DNA of 7,258 bases from an uncultured bacterium. Lineage in GTDB: Bacteria; Planctomycetota; Phycisphaerae; Phycisphaerales; SM1A02. The DNA lies in contig CAIXEV010000182.1 of NCBI GenBank assembly GCA_903918555.1, positions 1 through 7,258 of the forward strand, in the 5' to 3' direction. A model generated the notes under the pieces. That model was not told where the DNA came from. It saw nothing but the letters and a program-made list of their open reading frames with translations, and did no database searches. Every line of letters begins with the position of its first letter. Position 1 is the stretch's first letter. Shown in pieces: positions 1 through 6,147 of this stretch. The position numbers and the translations under genes were made by a program.

Positions 1-40
1 CGCGAAGCGGCGGTCCCGTCAGCAGCACCGAGCGTCGAAC

Positions 41-62
41 ATCACCCATGCATCACCCATGC
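41..62. repeat. Two tandem copies of an 11-bp unit
   Basis: ATCACCCATGC occurs twice back to back (41-51 and 52-62) and is followed by ACCC, the start of nothing longer. It lies 41 bp beyond the stop codon of the sigma-like gene, in non-coding sequence as far as can be seen. No function is evident; a simple slippage duplication is the easiest explanation. Confidence 0.8.
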
Positions 63-102
63 ACCCAGCGCCACCAAAGGGTGCGGCCGCGGACGCGACC
101 GC

Positions 103-1755
103 TCAAACACGCCGAATCGCGGCTTCCGCGTCGCGCAGGCGCTTCGTCATCAGCGCCACGCTCGTGCGGTCTTCCTGCGCCAGCTGCTCGACCGTCCGCG
201 GCACTTCGCCGCAGAAGCCGTAGCGGCGCGCGACGAGGCGCGCATCGGCGCGGTTCCCCGGCGCGGAACCATCGAGAATCGCAGCCACGCACGCGACGCG
301 GTGCGCAATCGGGTCGACGAGCCCCTGCCACTGCGCGACTTCCGCAAGCAGCTGCTGCGCAACGCCCGTGGAGTGACGGACGCCCGCGCGGTTCTGCCGC
401 TTGAGCGGCATGCGCTTCGCGAGCGCGTAGTCGGCCGCGAGCGAGATCGCGCGCTCGAAGCGCTGGCGCGACGGATCGAACTGGGAGATGACCTCGCGGA
501 CGGCGGTCGACAGCGCGCGGCCGATCTGCCGCATCTCTTCCGACGGCAGACGCTCCGGCCCGCCGTCGGAGAAGTGATCGGCGCGGCCAAGCGCGATCAC
601 CAGACCGCGCTCGACGAGCAGCGCGCGCAGGCGCAGCGCCGTGCGCAGGTCGGTCTCGATCTGGTCGAGCACCGCGCGCTCCGGCCAACGCGGCAGCGCG
701 TCGATCGCGCGCGACGCGCGGCGGAGCAGGTAGTGCATCGCGGCGGCGCGCGTCTCGTCGCGATCGCCGTGCGCGCGCGTCTCGCGCACATGGAGCCGGC
801 GAATCTCACGCGCCGACTCGATCGCCTCGATCAGGTTTCCGTCGCGCAGGCCGAGCGGCTGCAGCTTGCGTGCCGCGGGGGCGTTCGGAATCGTCTCGGC
901 CGCGCCGGGCAGGTCGAAGGTCGCGAGCTCGACCCACGACGGCTGCACGGTGCGCAGCACATCCGCGCGCCGGCGGTCGACGACCGCGCGCACGAACGAC
1001 TCGCTCTTTCCGAGCCGCGCCGCGATGCGCGAGGGCTCGATGCACAGGCGCCACGCGCGCTCGGCGAACGCGGAGCACCGCTCCGTCGCGCTGCGGCGGC
1101 GAACGACGGGGCTTCCGATCTCGCGCAGGAAGAGGAGCCGCACGCCTTCGTGCGACCGGCCATGCGCTGCCGCGACCTGCTTGGCCGCGAGGTTCAGCGA
1201 CAATCCCTGCGCAACGAGCGCGCGGCCTTCCTCGATGAGCGCGCGGCGCTCGTCGGCGTCGAATCGCCGGAAGTTGCGCGCGCGGTCAAACTCGGCGCGA
1301 TGACGCGATGCGAACTGCGCGAGCGCCTCGCGATAGATCGCGACACGCGGCCGCCCCGCCTCGACGATCCAGTGGGCGCAGAGCCCGACGCGTCGCCAGC
1401 GCTGCAGCGTCTTCGACGCGACGCCGAGATCCTGCGCGAGCTCCTCGAGCGTGCCGGCGCCGCCCGGACGGTCGCCTGGCGCAAGCGAGAGGCGCTCGGA
1501 GAGATCGAGGACGAGCGTGGTGAGGTCCCCGACGAGTTCGCGGCCCGGCGCCACCTGTCCGCGGCCGAGCAGGGTCGGAGCGCCGAGCACCTTGGCGAGC
1601 GTCTCCGAGACCGCGTAGTCGGCCTTCGGGTCGATCGTCGGGATCAGCGCCTCCGCCGCGAGCATCTGCCGACGCAGGGCGTCAAGCGAAGCCGACGCCG
1701 CCTGCGCTGGGAGCGCTTGGACAGTTTCGAGGCTATAGGAAGCTCGGCGCGGCAT
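103..1755 (-). CDS. Sigma-70-like regulator with N-terminal MerR-type HTH domain (550 aa)
   Basis: Probable DNA-binding transcription regulator, possibly a divergent sigma factor. Residues 101-150 look like a MerR-type helix-turn-helix with wing (TLEELAQDLGVASKTLQRW, then GRPRVAIYREAL). Residues about 180-212 and 229-270 hold two more HTH-like segments (AAKQVAAAHGRSHEGVR; SRIAARLGKSESFVRAVVD). Residues about 345-450 follow the pattern of sigma-70 region 2: LRLRALLVERGLVIALGR, then EEMRQIGRALSTAVREVISQ, then FDPSRQRF. Residues 519-550 (RTVEQLAQEDRTSVALMTKR, ending LRDAEAAIRRV) resemble the region 4 HTH. The aromatic pair of region 2.4 that helps melt promoters is not visible, so sigma activity is uncertain. 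A TTG start at 1809 would add 18 residues. I prefer ATG at 1755, because neither has a ribosome binding site and ATG is the usual start. It lies downstream of alanine racemase on the same strand, about 210 nt away. Coding is sure, the regulator role likely, the sigma role a hypothesis from pattern alone. Confidence 0.75.
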   Translation of the reverse strand: MPRRASYSLETVQALPAQAASASLDALRRQMLAAEALIPTIDPKADYAVSETLAKVLGAPTLLGRGQVAPGRELVGDLTTLVLDLSERLSLAPGDRPGGAGTLEELAQDLGVASKTLQRWRRVGLCAHWIVEAGRPRVAIYREALAQFASRHRAEFDRARNFRRFDADERRALIEEGRALVAQGLSLNLAAKQVAAAHGRSHEGVRLLFLREIGSPVVRRRSATERCSAFAERAWRLCIEPSRIAARLGKSESFVRAVVDRRRADVLRTVQPSWVELATFDLPGAAETIPNAPAARKLQPLGLRDGNLIEAIESAREIRRLHVRETRAHGDRDETRAAAMHYLLRRASRAIDALPRWPERAVLDQIETDLRTALRLRALLVERGLVIALGRADHFSDGGPERLPSEEMRQIGRALSTAVREVISQFDPSRQRFERAISLAADYALAKRMPLKRQNRAGVRHSTGVAQQLLAEVAQWQGLVDPIAHRVACVAAILDGSAPGNRADARLVARRYGFCGEVPRTVEQLAQEDRTSVALMTKRLRDAEAAIRRV

Positions 1756-1824
1756 GGTCTGGCTGTGTGTCGGGCCGGTTCGGGCCGCGTCCGAGTGTCG
1801 GACGAGCAAGAACTGGAGGAAGAA

Positions 1825-1986
1825 ATGAGTGACTGCGGTCGCAGTCTAACGGACACCGTCACTTACGCGTTCCACAGCCTGGGTTCGGCAGGCAATCGCC
1901 AAAGTCAGCACAAATCGGGTTCTCGACCAACGAAAACCTGCCCGCAGCCCTCGCGGAGGGCGAAAATCACCCGACGGCCGAGTTGA
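1825..1986 (+). CDS. Candidate small ORF, 53 aa, with strong ribosome binding site
   Basis: A 53-codon frame starts at ATG 1825 and ends at TGA 1984-1986. A clear Shine-Dalgarno GGAGG (1815-1819) stands 5 nt before the ATG, the best site for a plus-strand gene in the window. The predicted peptide begins MSDCGRSLTDTVTY and is basic toward the end (RRAKITRRPS). It has no membrane segment, signal peptide or family I recognise. Against it: codon use is much less G/C-rich at third positions than in neighbouring genes, a perfect palindrome covers codons 3-8, and the last 20 nt overlap the end of alanine racemase on the other strand. The SD may therefore be chance within an intergenic region. Treat it as a candidate only. 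Confidence 0.25.
   Translation: MSDCGRSLTDTVTYAFHSLGSAGNRQSQHKSGSRPTKTCPQPSRRAKITRRPS
1831..1846. promoter_or_regulatory. Perfect 16-bp palindrome, candidate operator
   Basis: GACTGCG-GT-CGCAGTC is a 7-bp perfect inverted repeat with a 2-nt centre. Its near edge is about 75 bp upstream of the ATG of the minus-strand sigma-like gene, a plausible place for an operator. On the minus strand TAGACT (1842-1847), a 4/6 match to a -10 box, overlaps its edge, but I find no matching -35. The same half-sites, GACTGCG and CGCAGTC, recur upstream of the low-complexity gene at 6050-6056 and 6110-6116. Which protein would bind is unknown. Confidence 0.35.
1947..1961 (-). terminator. Weak terminator-like hairpin after alanine racemase
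   Basis: GCCCTC and GAGGGC form a perfect 6-bp stem with a 3-nt loop, starting 6 nt after the alanine racemase stop codon on the minus strand. The only T-run downstream (TTTT) lies about 10 nt beyond the stem, so it is not a textbook intrinsic terminator. It may only attenuate or stabilise the 3' end, and read-through into the sigma-like gene is possible. Confidence 0.35.
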
Positions 1987-3244
1987 GGCGCTGGGGGGCT
2001 GCGTCCGAGGCGCGGCTGGCGACGACCTCGATGGTGCACTGCGGCGCCTGCGAGGAGGCCGAGATCGAGACCGTGCGGGCGATCCGCGGGTTCAGGCGGG
2101 TCAGGGTTTCGTGAACGATCAGGCCGGCTGCGTCGGCGAGCCGCGGGAGATGGGCGCGCGAACCGCTGTCACGGGAGACGAGCTCGACGGTGCAGCCGAC
2201 CCACGAGCGGGCGTCGCCCGCGCACAGGCCGGTGACATCGACCGTGATCTGATCCATGTTGACCGCGCCGATCACGGGCGCATCGACCGCGGCGCCGCTC
2301 GGCGCATGCAGCCTCACCGAGAGCGATCCGTTCGCGCTCGGCCCGCGCTGCGTCGGATAGCCGTCTGCGTAACCGACCGGAACAAGCGCGATCGTCGAGT
2401 CGCGCGGCGCCGTCCAGCGCGCGCCGTATCCGACCGCGGTGCCGGCGGGGACTTCCTTCGCCTGCACGATCTGGCTCGACCAACGCACGACCGGACGCAG
2501 GTCGCCGGGCGCCATGATCGCGCCGGGCGCCTCGAGCTCCTCGAGACCGTAGCCGAGCCACGCGAGTCCGAAGCGCACCATCGAGCGGTGGTAGCGCGTG
2601 CTGCGCGCCAGCGCGTAGGTGCTCGCGACATGCTCGATGACATCGTCGGGAATCAGGCGACGGTTCGCGCGGATGACCGCGTCGTAGGCCTCGAGCTGGC
2701 GCGCGGTGATCGCCGCATCGCAGCGGGAATGCGAGAAATGCGCGAAAATGCCGCGCAACGAGAGCCGTCCGCCCTCATGGATCGCACGCAGGATGCGCGC
2801 GGCCTCGTCGGGACGCGCGCCGCCGCGGCTCATGCCGACATCGATCTCGAGATGGACCGGCAGCGTGACGCCGATCGCCTGCGCGCACGCCTCGAGCGCG
2901 GCGAGATTCGCTTCGTCGTGCACGACGAGATGCAGCTGCCCGCCGAGCATGAGACGCACGAGCTCGTCCTCGCGCGCGATCTCGGTGACAGGCATCAGCA
3001 CGAGGATCGGCGTCGCGCCGTTCACGGCTGCGGCCGTCTCGATCGCCTGCCGCAGCGAGTAGACCGCGAGCATCTCCGCGCCCGCCGCGACAAGCCGGCG
3101 CGCGACGCGCGAGACGCCGAGCCCGTAGGCGTCGGCCTTGACGATCGGGCACAGCGCGCAGCGGTCGCCCACGACGCGTCGGATCACCGACATGTTGTGT
3201 TCGATCGCTGCAAGGTCGATGTCGATCGTGCTCGTGTCTTGCAT
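1967..3244 (-). CDS. alr: Alanine racemase
   Basis: PLP-dependent cytoplasmic enzyme that interconverts L- and D-alanine, supplying D-Ala for peptidoglycan. The 425-residue product has the N-terminal barrel motif VKADAYGLG with the PLP lysine at K36, EIDVGMSRGG at 133-142, and FAHFSHS at 168-173. The second catalytic base is in GYGARW (Tyr273), then PVGYADGYP at 289-297. The substrate-site loop reads GAVNMDQ (326-332), where GRVCMDQ or GRVSMDM is common. The C-terminal ETLTRLNPRIARTV is typical, followed by about 34 extra residues. Start chosen at ATG 3244 because GGAGGGAGG (3254-3262 on the plus strand) gives a Shine-Dalgarno with 9 nt spacing and the family N-terminus (TIDIDLAAIEHN) follows directly; an upstream ATG at 3298 lacks this. 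Divergent from the helicase gene. Family assignment is firm; biosynthetic versus catabolic role cannot be told here. Confidence 0.95.
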   Translation of the reverse strand: MQDTSTIDIDLAAIEHNMSVIRRVVGDRCALCPIVKADAYGLGVSRVARRLVAAGAEMLAVYSLRQAIETAAAVNGATPILVLMPVTEIAREDELVRLMLGGQLHLVVHDEANLAALEACAQAIGVTLPVHLEIDVGMSRGGARPDEAARILRAIHEGGRLSLRGIFAHFSHSRCDAAITARQLEAYDAVIRANRRLIPDDVIEHVASTYALARSTRYHRSMVRFGLAWLGYGLEELEAPGAIMAPGDLRPVVRWSSQIVQAKEVPAGTAVGYGARWTAPRDSTIALVPVGYADGYPTQRGPSANGSLSVRLHAPSGAAVDAPVIGAVNMDQITVDVTGLCAGDARSWVGCTVELVSRDSGSRAHLPRLADAAGLIVHETLTRLNPRIARTVSISASSQAPQCTIEVVASRASDAAPQRLNSAVG

Positions 3245-3253
3245 GGCGTCGTG

Positions 3254-3262
3254 CCTCCCTCC
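3254..3262 (-). promoter_or_regulatory. Ribosome binding site of alanine racemase
   Basis: On the minus strand GGAGGGAGG precedes ATG 3244 by 9 nt. It contains two overlapping GGAGG cores and decides the start against the in-frame ATG at 3298. It is unusual here, since the helicase, PsuG and low-complexity genes lack a good Shine-Dalgarno. Confidence 0.75.
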
Positions 3263-3363
3263 GGGCGTCGTGCGGTGCACGCTGCGCCTCGGAACCATCC
3301 GACAGGCCTCGGACCAACGGGTTCAGCGGGTCGATCGCGAGGCGACGGACCCGTTTCCTGCCA

Positions 3364-3400
3364 CGGGAAGCGTCCCTGCCCTCCTGGCAGGCGCGTCCCG
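3364..3400. other. 37-nt imperfect stem-loop in the divergent spacer
   Basis: CGGGAAGCG (3364-3372) pairs with CGCGTCCCG (3392-3400) with one mismatch. After a 2-nt bulge (3373-3374), CCTGCC (3375-3380) pairs with GGCAGG (3386-3391) around loop CTCCT. That gives 14 base pairs in all. It sits just upstream of the probable helicase promoter; if alanine racemase transcription starts in the A/T-rich patch beyond 3400, it would be in the alr leader RNA. It could be a leader structure or a bidirectional insulator. I do not match it to a known riboswitch. Confidence 0.5.
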
Positions 3401-3408
3401 CACCGTAT

Positions 3409-3437
3409 TTGTATCGACTTCGCAAACCCTCTACCAT
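3409..3437 (+). promoter_or_regulatory. Putative sigma-70 promoter of the helicase-psuG unit
   Basis: TTGTAT (3409-3414) and TACCAT (3432-3437) are separated by exactly 17 bp and match TTGACA and TATAAT at 4 of 6 positions each. They lie in one of the few A/T-rich patches of the window. A transcript would begin near 3444, downstream of ATG 3440 and about 45 nt upstream of ATG 3491, which supports 3491 as the helicase start. Prediction by eye only. Confidence 0.35.
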
Positions 3438-3490
3438 CAATGCACTCAACGAACACCGCGGTATCGATCCGCGACCGACAGAAAGCGTTC

Positions 3491-4882
3491 ATGGCCCAAC
3501 CTTCACCAGACACCTCCGCCGCCCAATCCTCCGGGACTCACTCTCCCGAAACCTTCGTCATCGACAAGACCTTCGCCGACCTCGGGCTCAAGCCCGCCGT
3601 CCTCGAAGGCCTCACCAAGCGCGGCTTCAAGCACCCGACTCGGATCCAGGCGGCGCTGATCCCGGTCGCGCTCGCCGGCAAGGATGTGCTCGGCCAGGCG
3701 AAGACCGGCACGGGCAAGACCGCCGCGTTCGGCCTGCCGCTCCTCCAGAAGCTCGACCCCGAAGCGTCGTTCTCGGCGCTCGTCCTCGTGCCGACGCGCG
3801 AACTCGCGATCCAGGTCGCGAAGGAGCTCCAGGAGCTCGGCGCGTTCGCGAAGGTGCAGACCGTCGCCGTCTACGGCGGCCAGCCGGTCGAGAAGCAGCG
3901 GCCGCTCCTCGCGAAGGGTCCGCCGATCGTCGTCGGCACCCCGGGCCGCGTGATGGACCTCGCCGAGCGTGGCCTGCTCCCGTTCGCCGACTTCCGCTTC
4001 GCGATCCTCGACGAAGTCGACCGCATGCTCGACATCGGCTTCCGCGACGACATCCGCAAGATCCTCGGCAAGCTCAAGAAGGTGCCGCAGACGATCTTCG
4101 TGTCGGCGACCATCTCGCCCGACATCGAGAAGCTCGCCCGCAGCTACATGAAGGACCCGGAGAAGATCGTCACCTTCGAGAAGAGCCTGACGGTCGCGCA
4201 GGTGAAGCAGAGCTACTTCGCGGTCGAGCGCTGGGACAAGAAGCGCCTGCTGCTCCATCTCCTGAAGAAGGAGGCGCCGGGCCTGACCGTCGTCTTCTGC
4301 CGCACCAAGCGCGCGGTCGACGAGGTGGCGCTCTATCTCAACAAGCACAAGATCGACGCGCACGCGATGCACGGCGACATGTATCAGAAGAAGCGCGATG
4401 CGGTCATGGGCAAGCTGCGCGAGGGCGATCTCTCGGTGCTCGTCGCGAGCGACCTCGCCGCGCGCGGCCTCGATGTCGACGACATCACCCATGTCGTCAA
4501 CTACGACATGCCCGAGGATCCCGAGGTCTACATCCACCGGATCGGCCGCACCGCGCGCGCCGGCCGCAAGGGCATAGCGTGGAGCTTCGTGGCACCCGAC
4601 CAGGGCGAGCTGCTCACGAACATCGAGATGCTCGCGAATGTCGAGATCCCGACGGTCGGCTACGACGACTTCCAGCCGGGGCCGGTCCCCGCGGAGGTCG
4701 CCGCGCTGCGCGAGCACGAGGCGAAGCGCCGCGAGGATTCGCAGCAGTCGCGCAACCGCACCGCGGGACCCGAAGTTCCGGTCGTCGCGGCGGTCGATCC
4801 GAACATGTTCCCCGACGGCATCGTGCCGACCGCCCTTCCGGACCGACGGCTCGGCGGCCGTGCGCGCACGAAGCGACGCTGA
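3491..4882 (+). CDS. DEAD-box-family ATP-dependent RNA helicase (DEVD in motif II)
   Basis: Cytoplasmic ATP-dependent RNA helicase that remodels duplexes in RNA or RNA-protein complexes, as in ribosome assembly or RNA decay. The 463-residue product has the full motif set: Q motif with F28 and PTRIQ (49-53), motif I AKTGTGKT (70-77), Ia PTRELAIQ (101-108), GG (129-130), Ib TPGR (150-153), II DEVD (174-177), III SAT (205-207), IV VVFCRTK (267-273), V ASDLAARGLDV (319-329), VI HRIGRTARAGR (349-359). A charged tail (AKRREDSQQSRNR, then GGRARTKRR at the end) may bind RNA. Motif II has Val where DEAD has Ala; the catalytic Asp-Glu pair is kept, so activity is expected. The frame stays open far upstream, but that part is antisense to alanine racemase. 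ATG 3440 is an alternative (480 aa); 3491 is preferred because 3440 lies too close to the -10 box. RhlE/DeaD-type core; the exact subfamily is not decidable. Confidence 0.93.
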   Translation: MAQPSPDTSAAQSSGTHSPETFVIDKTFADLGLKPAVLEGLTKRGFKHPTRIQAALIPVALAGKDVLGQAKTGTGKTAAFGLPLLQKLDPEASFSALVLVPTRELAIQVAKELQELGAFAKVQTVAVYGGQPVEKQRPLLAKGPPIVVGTPGRVMDLAERGLLPFADFRFAILDEVDRMLDIGFRDDIRKILGKLKKVPQTIFVSATISPDIEKLARSYMKDPEKIVTFEKSLTVAQVKQSYFAVERWDKKRLLLHLLKKEAPGLTVVFCRTKRAVDEVALYLNKHKIDAHAMHGDMYQKKRDAVMGKLREGDLSVLVASDLAARGLDVDDITHVVNYDMPEDPEVYIHRIGRTARAGRKGIAWSFVAPDQGELLTNIEMLANVEIPTVGYDDFQPGPVPAEVAALREHEAKRREDSQQSRNRTAGPEVPVVAAVDPNMFPDGIVPTALPDRRLGGRARTKRR

Positions 4883-4891
4883 CCTTCGCCG

Positions 4892-5896
4892 ATGGCACGC
4901 GGCATCCGCATCGCACCTGAAGTCCGCGACGCACTCGCGTCGGGCGGAGCCGTCGTCGCGCTCGAGACGGCGGCGGTCACGCACGGGCTGCCGCGCGAGC
5001 CGCTCGCGACGCTTCCGCCGTACCTCGTGGACGCCGACACGCCTGAGGCGGTGCGCGCCGCGTTCGTTGGCGGCGTCGCGGCGAACCGCGCGCTCGGACA
5101 CGCGCTCGCGGCGGCGGTGCGCGCGGAGGGCGCGGTGCCGGCGACCGTCGGCATGCTGCGCGGCGAACTCGTGATCGGCCTCACGGGCGCCGAACTCGAC
5201 GAACTCGCGGCGATGCGCGATGCGCGCAAGCTGAGCGCACGCGAGATTCCGCTCGCGGCCGCGCGCGGCGAATCGGGCGGCACGACGGTGGCGGGCACGC
5301 TGCTTGCGTGCGCGCGCGCCGAACCCGCGCCCATCCGCGTGTTCGCGACCGGCGGCATCGGCGGCGTCCACCGCGGCTTCGCCGAACGGCCCGATGTGTC
5401 GGCCGATCTCCACGCGATCCGCGACACGCCGACGCTCGTCGTCACCGCGGGCGCGAAGTCGATCCTCGATCTTCCCGCGACCGTCGAGATGCTCGACACG
5501 CTCGGCGTTCCGCTCGTCGGCCTGGGCACGCCGTACTTCCCGCGGTTCCTCTGCGCGGGCACGGCCGAGCTGCGCGTGAACGAAGAGGCGCGCGACGAGC
5601 GCGACGCGGCGACCCTGTTCGCGGCACACCGCGAGATGCGCGGCGATCGCGGCATGCTTCTCTGCGTGCCGCCGCTTGCGCGCTTTGCGCTCGAGCCCGC
5701 GCTCATGGAGTCCGCGATTCGCGCGGGGCTCGAGGAATGCTCCCGCACCGGCGCGCACGGTCCCGAGGTCACGCCGGTCTTGCTCGCGGCCGTCGCCAAG
5801 GCGACGGGCGGCGCGTCGCTTGCGACGAATCTCGCCGTCCTGATCCACAACGCCAGGGTCGGCGCTCGCGTGGCGCGCGCGCTTGCATCGACTTGA
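4892..5896 (+). CDS. psuG: Pseudouridine-5'-phosphate glycosidase
   Basis: Cleaves pseudouridine 5'-phosphate to uracil and ribose 5-phosphate, the C-C bond-breaking step of pseudouridine degradation. The 334-residue product carries VVALETAAVTHGLP (Glu25), GAVPATVGML (80-89), a lysine at K113 before SARE (family KxSRRD), GGTTVAGT (129-136), FATGGIGGVHRG (151-162), VSADL (169-173) and AGAKSILDLP (186-195) with the putative Schiff-base Lys189, then TPVLLAAVAKATGGASLATN near the C-terminus. Compared with my memory of the E. coli enzyme (catalytic Lys near 166), the stretch between Glu25 and K113 is about 25 residues longer, around residues 38-68. It starts 9 nt after the helicase stop with no Shine-Dalgarno, so it is probably co-transcribed with it. 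No pseudouridine kinase (psuK) is in the window. Family assignment is firm. Confidence 0.93.
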   Translation: MARGIRIAPEVRDALASGGAVVALETAAVTHGLPREPLATLPPYLVDADTPEAVRAAFVGGVAANRALGHALAAAVRAEGAVPATVGMLRGELVIGLTGAELDELAAMRDARKLSAREIPLAAARGESGGTTVAGTLLACARAEPAPIRVFATGGIGGVHRGFAERPDVSADLHAIRDTPTLVVTAGAKSILDLPATVEMLDTLGVPLVGLGTPYFPRFLCAGTAELRVNEEARDERDAATLFAAHREMRGDRGMLLCVPPLARFALEPALMESAIRAGLEECSRTGAHGPEVTPVLLAAVAKATGGASLATNLAVLIHNARVGARVARALAST

Positions 5897-5898
5897 CA
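5893..5898 (+). promoter_or_regulatory. Consensus -35 box overlapping the psuG stop
   Basis: TTGACA is a perfect -35 hexamer and shares bases with the psuG stop codon (5894-5896). The best -10 at 17 bp spacing is TTGACT (5916-5921), only 3 of 6. It could start transcription of the gene at 6148, but the weak -10 makes this doubtful. Confidence 0.25.
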
Positions 5899-6047
5899 CC
5901 GCTGCCCAACCCTGTTTGACTACCTGCGTCGAGGGCAACCGCCCAGACGCAGACCCACTCGCAGGAAGCCCGTGCAGCGAAAGGATCAGGCCGCCGCACT
6001 CTGAGAGGTTTCCGCGTTCAGACCGTCTGCGCAAAGCAAGGCACATC

Positions 6048-6118
6048 TCGACTGCGATCCACCGCGCACCGCGCCGGGAGCCGATCTGTTCGTCACCGAA
6101 CGAGCCCGACGCAGTCGA
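6048..6118. other. Long inverted repeat enclosing a small hairpin, upstream of the 6148 gene
   Basis: TCGACTGCG (6048-6056) and CGCAGTCGA (6110-6118) are perfect 9-bp reverse complements separated by 53 nt. Inside, GTTCG (6088-6092) and CGAAC (6097-6101) form a second 5-bp stem with a TCAC loop. The element ends 29 nt before the ATG, so it could fold in the leader RNA or act as paired protein-binding half-sites. The 251-nt spacer 5897-6147 shows nothing else except the -35-like box at its left end: no gene and no Shine-Dalgarno. Confidence 0.4.
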
Positions 6119-6147
6119 TCCGTGCTGTCCCCCACTTGGTTCATCCG

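Noticed and set aside
1755..1809. TTG start at 1809 for the sigma-like protein
   Set aside because: No ribosome binding site precedes it and the extra 18 residues add no recognisable motif; ATG 1755 is preferred.
301..1986. 561-codon plus-strand frame opposite the sigma-like gene
   Set aside because: An Arg/Ala-rich shadow of the minus-strand gene. Only its last 53 codons, from ATG 1825, lie outside that gene and are kept as a separate candidate.
3405..3440. Minus-strand promoter for alanine racemase in the A/T-rich patch
   Set aside because: TACAAA is a 4/6 match to a -10 box, but the only good -35 (TTGATG) is 21 bp away, which is too far.
2111..3490. Long N-terminal extension of the helicase frame
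   Set aside because: It runs antisense through alanine racemase and has no helicase-related domain; the Q motif begins shortly after ATG 3491.
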